A DNA stretch of 64,000 nucleotides from Dysidea avara (taxonomy: Eukaryota > Porifera > Demospongiae > Dictyoceratida > Dysideidae): contig NC_089285.1 of NCBI RefSeq assembly GCF_963678975.1, forward strand, positions 8,294,694 through 8,358,693, in the 5' to 3' direction. Every line of letters starts with the position of its first letter. Within the stretch, counting starts at the first letter, position 1. Below are positions 33,890 through 43,553 of the stretch, piece by piece. The notes beneath the pieces are model-generated. The model saw nothing but the letters and a program-made list of their open reading frames with translations, had not been told where the DNA came from and searched no databases. The translations under genes were made by a program, and so were the position numbers.

Positions 33890-34425
33890 TGTATTATTGT
33901 GGTCCGAGATGGTTGTCAATAGTAACCCCTAGTATTTGATGCCACGTGAACTCTGCACCTGCTAGGCAGCTGGACGTTTTTAAGATGGCAAGAAGAAGCT
34001 CGTAGGAAAGAACGCCAATCTTCTCTTTTAGTGATACACCCGAGAGAAACCGCCATCCGTCAAGAAGTGTAAACCCTAGGGACGCGTTACGGAGAATCGT
34101 GGATAGCTCCGAGTCACCTGCTTCGACTTCAAGCACCAGCCACGCCGTTTCTGCTAATGGAGGAATATTTCGGCCAACTACCAGCACTAGTAGTAACTGC
34201 ACAAGAAACGGGACACCTCCATCACCATCTCGAGCTACTACATCCACACCAAGATCCACACCTGGTCTTCACTCTCATGGAATAAGTGATAACGATCCAA
34301 TTTCAGACTCAGGGTTAGTACTGCCATTGTAATGCTCAGTTGTCCAATGTTGACCATCTCAATAGGGACATCGATGTTTCACATGCAATAAAAGATCTCC
34401 AAGAACGGCAAAAAAAGCTGCAAAA
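33890..34425. other. Unassigned stretch, Ser/Thr-rich open frame
   Basis: A plus-strand frame at 34099-34332 is rich in Ser, Thr and Pro (TSSTSHAVSANGGIFRPTTS). Upstream in other frames there is Arg/Ser-rich sequence beginning MARRSS at about 33985. It may be a low-complexity N-terminal exon of an unknown gene divergent from the Tnp2-like gene, but no domain is visible. Confidence 0.2.
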
Positions 34426-34427
34426 CA

Positions 34428-34573
34428 GTTGTGGAACAAGAGAGGTTGTCTATACTTGCAAATACACTAGTGGACATGTAATCCCAAATTCAGTCTATCA
34501 ACCATGACTGAATTAGGGATTTCATGTCCACCAGTATATCTGCAGGTATAGGCAACTTCTTTTGTTCCACAAC
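34428..34573. repeat. Fold-back hairpin with about 68 bp arms
   Basis: GTTGTGGAACAAGAGAGGTT (34428) pairs with the sequence ending TTTTGTTCCACAAC (34573). The arms of about 68 bases carry scattered mismatches around a loop of about 10 bases (TATCAACCAT). Weaker pairing extends a further 15-20 bases outward. It has no coding content. Confidence 0.75.
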
Positions 34574-34659
34574 TTTTTAGCTGTTCCCTTGTCTCCCTGC
34601 TTTATTGTTCTTTGGTCCCTAACCCAGCTTAAAATTCCTATTTTTTCTTCTACTTAATA

Positions 34660-34796
34660 GTTATACGGGCACAATGTAGGGTCTATGAAATTTATAAACC
34701 TGAAGGCCTGGGCTGTAGTGCACGAGCGAAGCGAGGGCGCTACTAAGGGCCTGAGGGTTTATAAATTTCAAAGACCCCACATTGTGCCCGTATAAC
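34660..34796. repeat. Hairpin repeat, family 'CTGTAGCG core', copy c
   Basis: The arms GTTATACGGGCACAATGTAG and the sequence ending CATTGTGCCCGTATAAC pair. The distance between the ATACGGG and CCCGTAT ends is 131 bp, the same as in copy b at 19.7 kb. The core is GGGCTGTAGTGCACGAGCGA then AGCGAGGGCGCTACTAAGGG. Confidence 0.85.
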
Positions 34797-34890
34797 TGCT
34801 TTAGACTCTATTTCACATTACACTCAGATTACTTACCTCATCCACAGCTGTTTCTGCTGTAGGCTCGGCAAAAGCAGCCACTTTTACACA
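34797..34890 (-). repeat. Transposon first-exon fragment with splice donor (copy 3, inverted)
   Basis: On the minus strand this reads GCTTTTGCCGAGCCTACAGC, then the GGATGAG|GTAAGTAATCTGAGT donor and ATAGAGTCTAAAGCAG, directly abutting the hairpin. It matches 19580-19660. Confidence 0.7.
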
Positions 34891-35049
34891 CTGAAAAGTG
34901 AGGTGGCCATTAAGATTCATTTGTAGCTATGCTCCATTCGTTGCACAGCATTACAAATGAAGAACAGTACAAGAAACTGCTGTGCAATGAATCCAGTCAC
35001 TACGGAAAATGCAGTGGAAGCATGGCACCATTCTTTATTTTAATGTGGT

Positions 35050-35405
35050 ACAAAACAATTAGACTCTATTTAGGCTGTTTTGGGTGGGTAATAAATCTCA
35101 CATACCCCACCTTGTTTTCTAATATATTTCACGCCTTCAACAAAATCTAGGTTTGTCCAATCGCTATGCGTTGTTGATGTGCAATGATTTAACAAGTACG
35201 ATTATTTTGTCACGTGAGGACACATAGTTGCCATGGCGCTAGTATTATCGCAAGAAAAACCATCACTTAGAATACACGTCGAGCGTGCCATAGAACATAT
35301 CAAGAACTACCAAATACTTCATCGTATGGAAAACAACATGCACAATAATGCTAACCAATTTTTTTCGTGTGTGCTATGTTAACAAATTTTCTTCCGCCCC
35401 TCGTA
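35050..35405 (+). pseudogene. Internally deleted DDE_Tnp_4-type transposase gene
   Basis: The leader GACTCTATTTAGGCTGTTTT through CATAGTTGCCATGGCGCTAG matches the 19.4 kb copy. The ATG at 35234 opens MALVLSQEKPSLRIHVERAI, then EHIKNYQILHR, with a stop after FFSCVLC and continuing QIFFRP. The motif R-I-H-V-E-R-A-I-x-x-I-K with the following residues is the C-terminal part of DDE_Tnp_4 (IS5/Harbinger-related) transposases, whose last catalytic Glu lies in HVERAI. In the 19 kb copy the same ATG leads to a different exon and a splice donor, so most of the gene between exon 1 and the C-terminus is deleted here. Confidence 0.6.
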
Positions 35406-35464
35406 CAATACCTATTTTACCCCTTGTATAATAGTTGTTCAAACATTATATATCTACAAAGTTA

Positions 35465-35788
35465 ATCTAATCAAAAACAGCCAAGCTGTAAAAAAAGGTG
35501 CGGCCCCCAAAAAGGCCATGGTGAAAAAAGATGTGAAATCCAAGGTGGCGGCCAAGAAATGGCTGTGATGGTAGGTTAATGGTTACATTTTAATAACGAC
35601 AATTCAGGTGAATTTTGTGCCGCTTGGTCTTGGCACCAAATTCACCTGAATTGTCGTTATTAAAATGTAACCATTAACCTACCATCACAGCCATTTCTTG
35701 GCCGCCACCTTGGATTTCACATCTTTTTTCACCATGGCCTTTTTGGGGGCCGCACCTTTTTTTACAGCTTGGCTGTTTTTGATTAGAT
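35465..35788. repeat. Near-perfect 155 bp-arm hairpin of copy 2
   Basis: The arms beginning ATCTAATCAAAAACAGCCAA and ending TGGCTGTTTTTGATTAGAT are essentially identical over about 155 bases around a loop near 35620 (CCGCTTGGTCTTGG). Copy-specific bases (for example GGTGCGGCCCCCAAAAAGGC and GGTTAATGGTTACATTTTAA) occur in both arms. One arm reads as a Lys/Ala-rich peptide ending KSKVAAKKWL then stop. Confidence 0.95.
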
Positions 35789-36002
35789 ATCACTTCTTTT
35801 TGTATTTGTATACTGCAAAGCCGGCCTATGGCTGGCTTTGGGGCTTTTTTAACCCATGTGTTTTTTCTTTACCACAGGAAGAAGAAAAGAACTTAAAGAA
35901 GATTTTTAATGCTTCAATTGTTTTTGATTTTATTAGTAATTATACAAATTATATACATATGTTTATTACATGCCCATTATTCCCCACAGGATATTTTTTT
36001 GC

Positions 36003-39000
36003 AGTTGATCTCTCTACTGGGTGACTTGAAATGTAGCTGAACTATATACAGGATGGTTTCTTTGTAGCTGAACTCTCTACAAGGTGACCTCTTCTAGCTG
36101 GTCTCTCTACAGGGTGATTTGTTTCTAGCTGAACTCTCTACAGGTGATTTGTTTGCAGCTAAACTCTCTACATGGTGGTTTGTTTGTAGCAGAACTCTCT
36201 ACATGATGGTTTCTTTGTAGCTGAACTCTCCATAAGGTGACTTCGTCTAGCTGAACTCTCTACAGGGTGATTTTTTTGTAGCTGAACTCTCTACAGGGTG
36301 ATTTGTTTGCAGCTGAACTCTCTACATGATGGTTCCTTTGTAGCTGAACTCTCTACAAGGTGACTTTGTCCAGCTGATCTCTCTACGGGGTGATTTGTTT
36401 CTAGCTGAACTCTCTGCAGGTGATTTGTTTGCAGCTGAACTCTCTACATGATGGTTCCTTTGTAGCTGAATTCTCTACAAGGTGACTTTGTCCAGCTGAT
36501 CTCTCTACGGGGTGATTTGTTTCTAGCTGGACTCTCTGCAGGTGATTTGTTTGCAGCTAAACTCTCTACATGGTGGTTTCTTTGTAGCTGAACTCCCTAC
36601 ATGATGGTTTCTTTGTAGCTGAACTCTCTACAAGGTAACTTCTTCTCTACAGGGTGATTTGTTGTAGTTGATTCTCTACAAGGTGGTTTGTTTGAGGCTG
36701 AACTCTCTACATGGCGGTTTCTTTGTAGCTGAACTCTCTACAGAGTGATTTGTTTGCAGCTGAACTCTCTACATAATGGTTTCTTTGTAACTGAACACTC
36801 TACAAGGTGACTTCTTCTAGCTGATCTTTCTACAGGGTGAATTGTTGTAGCTGAACTATCTACAAGGTAACTTCTTCTAGTTGATCTCTCTACAGGGTGA
36901 TTTGTTTGTAACTGAACTCTCTGCATGATGGTTTCTTTGTAGCTGAACTCTCTACAAGGTGACTTCTTCTAGCTGATCCCTCTACAGGGGGATTTACTTG
37001 TAGCTGAACTCTCTACAAGTGATTTATTTGCAGCTGAACTCTTTATGTGGTGGTTTCTTTGTAGCTGAACTCTCTACAAGGTGACCTCTTCTAGCTGATC
37101 TCTCTACAGGGTGATTTGTTTCTAGCTGAACTCTCTACAGGTGATTTTTTGCAGCTAAACACTCTACATGGTGGTTTCTTTGTAGCTGAACTCTGTACAT
37201 GATGGTTTCTTTGTAGCTGAACTCTTTACAAGGTGACTTCTTCTAGCTGAACTCTCTATGGGGTAATTTCTTTGTAGCTGAACTCTCTATATGATGGTTT
37301 CTTTGTAACTGAACTCTCTACAAGGTAACTTCTTCTAGCTGATCTTTCTACTGGGTGATTTGTTTGCAGCTGAAATCTCTACATGGTGGTTTCTTTGTTG
37401 CTGAACTCTCTACAAGGTGAATTCTTCTACCTGATCTCTCTACAGGGTAATTTGTTTGTAACTGAACTCTGTACAAGTGCGTTTTTGTGGGTGATCTCAC
37501 TGCAGGTTGATTTGTTTGCAGCTGAACTCACTAAAGGGTGATTTTGCTTGTAGCTGAACTCCTTGCATTGTGTCTAGTTTCTAGCTGATCTCTCTACAGG
37601 GTGATTTGTTTGTAGCTGATCTCTCTACAAGTTGATTTGTGTGTAGCTGATCTCTCTGCAGGTTGATTAATTTGTAGCCGATCTCTCTACAAGGTAATTT
37701 GTTTGTAACTGAACTGTCTATAAGGTGATTTATTTGTAGCTGATCTCTCTGCAGGTTGATTTGTTTTAGCTGAACTCTCTACAGGGTGATTTACTTGTAG
37801 CTGAACCCCTTACATTGTGTCTAGTTTCTAGCTGATCTCTCTACAGGGTGATTTGTGTGTGGCTGATCTTTCTTCAGGTTGATTTGTTTGTAGCCGATCT
37901 CTCTACAAGGTAATTTGTTTGTAGCTGAACTCTGTACAAGGTGCTTTTTTGTAGGTGATCTCACTGCAGATTGATTGTTTTGTAGCTGAACTCACTAAAG
38001 GGTGATTTGCTTGTAGCTGAACTCCTTACATTGTGTCTAGTTTCTAGCTGATCTCTCTACAGGGTGATTTGTTTGTAGCTAATCTCTCTACAAGTTGATT
38101 TGAGTGTAGCTGATCTCTCTGCAGGTTGATTAATTTGTAGCCGATCTCTCTACAAGGTAATTTGTTTGTAGCTGAACTCTCTATAAGGTGATTCGTTTGC
38201 AGCTGAACTCTCTACATGGTGGTTTCTTTGTTGCTGAACTCTCTACAGGGTGTTTTGCTTGTAGTTGAACTCTCTACAGGGTGATTTGTTTCTAGCTGAT
38301 CTCTCTACAGGGTGATTTTTGTAGCTGACCTCTCTTCAGGGTGATTTTTTTCTAGCTGATTGCTCTACAGGTTTATTTGTTTGTAGATGAACTCTCTACA
38401 GGGTAATTTGCTTGTAGCTGAACTCCTTACTTTGTGTCTAGTTTGTAGCTGATCTCTCTACAGGGTGATTTGTTTGTAGCTGATCTCTATACAAGTTGAT
38501 TTGTGTGTAGCTGATCTCTCTGCAGGGTGATTTGTTTGTAGTCGATCTCTCTACAAGGTAATTTGTTTGTAGCTGAGCTATCTATATGGTGATTTGTATG
38601 TAGCTGATCTCTCTGCAGATTGATTTGTTTTAGCTGAACTCTCTACAGGGTGATTTGTTTCTAGCTTATCTCTCTACAGGTTGATTTGTGTGTAACTGAT
38701 CTCTCTACAAGCTGATTTGTTTGTAGCTGATCACTCTGCAGGTTGATTTGTTTCTAGATGATCTCTCTACAGGTTGATTTGTTTGTAGCTGAGCTCTCTG
38801 CAAAGTGTTTTGTTTGTAGTTGATCTCTCTACAAGGTGATTTTTTGTAACTGATCTCTCTTCAGGGTGATTTGTTTCTAGCTGATATCTCTACAGGGTGA
38901 TTTCTTGTAGCTGACCTCTCTTCAGGGTGATTTGTTTGTAGCTGATCGCTCTACAGGTTGGTTTCTTTGTAGCTGAACTCTCTACAGGGTGATTTGCTTG

Positions 39001-39790
39001 TAGCTGAACTCCTTACATTGTATCTAGTTTGTAGCTGATCTCTCTACAGGGTGATTTGTTTGTAGCTGATCTCTATACAAGTTGAATTGTGTGTAGCTAA
39101 TCTCTCTGCAGGTTGATTTGTTTGTAGCCAATCTCTCTACAAGGTAATTTGTTTGTAGCTGAACTATCTAAAAGGTGATTTGTTTGTAGCTGATCTCTCT
39201 GCAGGTTGATTTGTTTTAGCTGAACTCTCTACAGGGTGATTTATTTGTAGCTGAACTCCTTACATTGTGTCTAGTTTCTAGCTGATGTCTCTACAGGGTG
39301 ATTTTTTGTAGCTGAACTCTCTACAGGGTGATTTGTTTCTAGCTTATCTCTCTACAGGTAGATTTGTTCATTGCTGATCGCTCTAAAGGTTGATTTGTTG
39401 CAGGTGAACACCCTGCAAAGTGTTTTGTTTGTAGCTGATCACTCTAAAGGGTAATTTGTTTGTAGCTGAACTCTCTCCACAGTGACTTGTGTGTAGCTGA
39501 ATTCTGTGTAACTGAATTCTCTAGAGAGTGACTTAATTGTAGCTGAATTCTCTACACAGTGCATGACTTGTTTATAGCTGAACTTTCTTCAGTGTGACTT
39601 GTAATGTTCTGAATCTCTATAGTGATATATTTGCATAACTCTCCACATGGTGACTGTCTTCTTGCTGAAATGTCTATAAGATTAACTGTTTGCAGCTGAA
39701 CTCCCTACAGAATAACTTGTGATGTAATAAAATTCTATAATGGAATAAATAAATTAGCCGAATGCTCTATTAGGGTGACTGTTCTATTAG
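36003..39790 (-). repeat. Minisatellite array of about 31 bp monomers (copy 2)
   Basis: Monomers such as TGTAGCTGAACTCTCTACAG then GGTGATTTGTT repeat in tandem for 3.8 kb (roughly 120 units by length). Variants alternate: GATCTCT versus GAACTCT, and endings GGGTGATTTGTTT, AAGGTGACTTCTTCTAG and ATGATGGTTTCTT. The order of variants is partly periodic, which indicates higher-order repeats. Divergence grows at the 39.5-39.8 kb edge. Confidence 0.95.
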
Positions 39791-40605
39791 AGTATCTCGA
39801 TCTCGCATTTGCTACACGGAGTTGGCTTTCGAATCATAACTCAGTGGTTTGTAATCCGATTCTTCTGTACTACTGCAAGGACTTTCTATGAAGATTATTC
39901 CAGCTATACACCTATTTTCAGCTCATTGCTCTAAGCGGTTTGCCTAGTAGGCGTGAAAACTAATACTTTTTTATTCATAAAAATCGATCGCGTAATTGTG
40001 ACACAGGTTGGGTTTTGTGTCATATCTCCGTGGTCTTTATCTCGATTCCTTTCAAACCACCAAAAGGCACTCCTACGATGGTTACTCCATCTACATAGCA
40101 ATTTTCAACTCATTCCATGAAGTGGTTTACCCTGTAGGCGTGACAACAAATCGATCTTGTTTTACGCGAATAATCGGTCATAACTCCTGAACCATTCATC
40201 GGATTTGTACCAAATTTGATGCTAGGATTCGCCTTTGGACTCCCGTTCTGTGTGCCAAATTTCAAGGCGATCGGAGTACGCGTTTGCTTGTTATAGCAAT
40301 TTTTGCAAGTGTGCGAAAAGACAAAGAAGAAGAAGAAAAAAAAACGAAGAAAAAAAAACGAAACTTTGGCAGTTCGTATCTCGGAAATGGCTGGAGCGAT
40401 TTCCTTCAAATTTGGAATGTAGACTCCCTTGGCTGGCGGGCAACTGTGTAGCAAATTTGGTTTCAATCAGATAAGTGATCACCGAGATACAAATGTGTGA
40501 AAATGACGTTTTCGTTCTTCCTGTCAATATACTCACGGGTGTGGCGCGCCAGCTTCTTGGGCCGCACGACACACTACCGTGTGTCTTGATATAATATGCA
40601 AGGTA

Positions 40606-41343
40606 TCATATACTGTTATAAAACCTAGTCAGTTGTGCAAGAGTAGATGTCCACTTACCTTCGTCAAACTTGACATTAATTACTTCCATACTCTTACAAG
40701 TCCTTACACAGAATGTTGCTTTAGTTATAGCCATGGTTCCCAGTACTTGATAATAATACATGTGATCTGAATCCAATGTAACTAAACCATCGTCATTTAC
40801 TGAACAATAAAATCCTTTACACTGCTTACAAGCCTTCTTCACTGTTAATCCAGCTGTTGAGTAAGGACATTTTATCTCGATTATGCTATGGATCTTGCCA
40901 GATTCATCTACAAGGGTTCCATCAGGGCTGGCACCCAGAAATGATGGTTCTCCGATTACAAATCCAGACTTTTGTAGATATAAGCTAGGGTGACGGATTG
41001 GCATTTGTGAACGGTATTGTTCAAAAGCAGCAGCTTCATGGTCTCGCCCCCATTAAGTGCAAAAAGCAACTTACTGTTGGTAACTGTTCAAGGTTTGTAC
41101 ACAATTCCACTAGATCTCCTGCAGTGGTTTTCTGCATTGCCAATGGCCGTGGATCATATCCTTTGTTTTCACGTCTCTTCTTTGCCTTCTCCAAGTGAGG
41201 GGGTACTGGGCCATTAAATGAAATATCTTCTGCCTTTTCAAGGCCAAGTCTCCACAAAGATAAACATACATATTCACAATGAAGATAATAACCTCTTCCA
41301 ATACTCCTCTGTACAAAGTATACGACACGGTGCTGCGTAACAC
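40606..41343 (-). pseudogene. YqaJ-type (PD-(D/E)XK) nuclease ORF relic
   Basis: The frame at 41004-40606 has the YqaJ exonuclease hallmarks FLGASPDGTLVDESG (catalytic Asp), SIIEIKCPYSTAGL (E-x-K) and HMYYYQVLGTMAITKATFC. Upstream, in another frame, GRDHEAAAFEQYRSQ supplies the N-terminal acidic motif, and the frame at 41343-41036 (FNGPVPPHLEKAKKRR, then DPRPLAMQKTT) looks like the region preceding the nuclease. A frameshift lies near 41020. YqaJ-like nucleases are 5'-3' exonuclease/recombinase-type enzymes, widely carried by mobile elements in invertebrate genomes. The C-terminus after 40606 runs out close to the boundary of the composite satellite element (40589). Confidence 0.7.
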
Positions 41344-41359
41344 GGAAGTAATGCAATTA

Positions 41360-42800
41360 ATGTAGCGAGTGTACTCTGACCTTAAATGGCTTCATGACTT
41401 ATGAATAAGGCCCATCAATTGTGGAATGAAATGGTATGGCTAATAATAGAATGACGTCTATTTTTGCACATGATTTTACGAACTGTGTGCGTAAGACAAG
41501 AGTGAACAGGTGAATGGGTAATAGTTAATGAGTCATAATCTTAGCTTTTTTTGGCTATGATGTGCCAAGTGCTGCAATTAACAATTATCCTTCAGGAAGA
41601 ACAACGAAGGTAACAACATGGTGTAGCGGACAAAAGGTAATTGGAACAACAGGTTCATGAATCATGTCATTATCTTGAATGTGTGGAAATTCTGGAGCCA
41701 TACATGTAGCGCTACTGGGTCTTATGGCAGACAATGATGCAAACAAAATCCAGGCATATTTTTTAAAATTTACTGTACATTCACAGCTTGGCTGTTTTGG
41801 ATTGGATTTCATATATTTTCTTTAACTTTAAATGTGTGTTCTATATGTGCTAATGTTCTATAACAAATTGTCAACAATTATCTATATAATGGATTCATGT
41901 AACAATTGTGATTATACTGATATCTATGTACCAAAGTTATAATGAAGGAACAAATTCTGGAGTGTAATAGTTATAAGTGACCATTGCAAGATGTATCTAT
42001 ATAAAAGATTTGCAATCCATATTTACCTAGGAATATGTTATATGAACTAAGCCTGGAATTTTTTCTACTATTTCAGTGGAATAATACACTGTGAGCATAA
42101 AACTAGAATGCTAGCACATTTGAAGCAGTTAATGCATTAATTTTGTAAAACTGCAATACATATAGTAGTGCACCTATCAATGTAATGCCCGACTACCACT
42201 GATACGGGCTGAGGGTGGGGAATTAATTGCTAAATTTCCCCAACATAGTGGGGATTGTTCTTCACTGAAGAAATTCACTCAGACAGCAAAGGTGTCTGAG
42301 TGTCTTTCAGTTTAGGAAGGAGTGTCTCAGGTGTTAGATACTATGTTCATACTAGAATCCACTCGAACTAACTCATCACTAGACTAACCATGATGCCACA
42401 GGACCGTACAAATCCCCTCCTTGCCTCAGTATTCCATACACAGCATATTCATTGTCAAGTTATTTATAAAGTAAAAGTGCATCCAGGCATGTCATAATGT
42501 ACACATGTAACATTATGATAAATATCATGGTTAAATCAACACACCTCCATTTCAGAAATCATTACATTGTATGTGAAATCAAGTGTTCTTTTCAAATTGT
42601 GGAATACAAGACCACATGTGCAGGATATCTTGATATCAACAGGTTGATAATGATTAGTCCTATACTCTCTCTCTCTCTCTCTACTTGTGATGGTGTTAAT
42701 ATAACATTGCATAGATTACAGTTAATTCAGAGTGGTAGCTAAATTTTATTACAATCGTTGGTAGTAATCAGTTATTAGTGCATCTATAATTAATTCCCAC
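41360..42800. other. Mostly non-coding, with a relic of the composite element's hairpin
   Basis: CACAGCTTGGCTGTTTTGGA at about 41782 continues TTGGATTTCATATATTTTC, matching one hairpin arm plus the adjoining spacer of the composite element. A (CT)n tract lies at 42664-42683. A minus-strand frame at 41585-41812 (DNDMIHEPVVPITFCP) has no recognised family. Confidence 0.45.
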
Positions 42801-42802
42801 AG

Positions 42803-43553
42803 AACAAAATGGAAGTGATGGCTCTCTACATAGTCTTTGGCAGCTTGATAGCCTTCATCCTTTGCCTGGTGGGGTGCGTCGCATCTTTTATGCGATGTCG
42901 TGAGTCAGCCCGCACTAGCCACAATGCTACACAACTGATGCACACCGGCAACTGCCAACCAGTGCTGTGAGTACGCAAACAGATAAATCTGATGTGACTG
43001 TGTCCTCGCCAGCTTCAATCCCTTTATAGCCATGCAAACGGGGACCCTACCGACCTCTTCGATACTTTCATCATCTACTGTCATGGCGCCCCCTGAGGCT
43101 GTCAGTATGAGCACACAAACTGAGACCATGGACTTGGTACTGTTTGCCACATCCCCTACCTCTCAGCCAGCTGCATCCGTTATAATCCTGTTTGAGGAGC
43201 AGTTTGGGCAGTTATTTCAACAAATTGGCCCTTCCAGATTGAGTTTCTTGGCCATCCCAGACACCAAGTGTTACAGTGGAAGCCGACATCAACACCGTCA
43301 CAGGTATGTTAATAAATTTAGGTCAAACTATATACTTCATGATCAGTAGCCCGAGGAGTAGATACCACCCTTGGAATTCATGACCAGCATGAAATTATCT
43401 CACGTGACTGTACATTTAATACTCTACTAAATCAATGCATTTCTTTGTCATGTGACTAGTAGCTACGTGAAGACCAGCTACTGCAATACATTTTATTAAT
43501 AGTGTTAGCTACAATAATTTTGTCTTTTTCATTACAGAACTGATATGATGTAA
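42803..43553 (+). CDS. Predicted three-exon single-pass membrane protein
   Basis: Exon A starts after acceptor TTCCCACAG and has ATG at 42809, encoding MEVMALYIVFGSLIAFILCL then VGCVASFMRCRES. This is one hydrophobic helix followed by basic residues, so the C-terminus should be cytoplasmic. It ends at 42965 with donor GTGAGT. A 47 bp intron ends in CCTCGCCAG. Exon B (43013-43303) continues in frame as FNPFIAMQTGTLPTSSILSS, with many Ser/Thr/Pro, then EEQFGQLFQQIGPSRLSFLA, and ends at a GTATGT donor. Exon C after CATTACAG (43538) gives TDMM and a stop at 43553. All three phases agree, giving about 156 residues. No homologue is recognised. An upstream ectodomain exon is possible because exon A itself follows an acceptor. 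Confidence 0.5.

Larger units (their letters stand above)
35465..40589 (-). mobile_element. Composite satellite element, copy 2 (full length, about 5.1 kb)
   Basis: Read on the minus strand, the element starts TCAAGACACACGGTAGTGTG (40589). It continues through about 0.8 kb of conserved non-repetitive sequence, a satellite array of about 3.8 kb (39790-36003), a short spacer with CAAAGCCGGCCTATGGCTGG and a 324 bp hairpin that ends in GATTAGAT-type sequence. Copy 3 has the same order and almost the same total length, and outside the two boundaries the flanks are unrelated. No transposase or Rep/helicase gene is present, so it is nonautonomous if mobile. Confidence 0.85.

Noticed and set aside
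34099-34332. Ser/Thr-rich ORF as a real protein
   Set aside because: Low complexity, no domain and no supporting exon; an unrelated frame on the other strand is equally open.
36003-39790. Regularly repeated about 31 bp units resembling a CRISPR array
   Set aside because: Units are contiguous variants of one monomer without unique spacers, in a eukaryotic TE context; this is a minisatellite.
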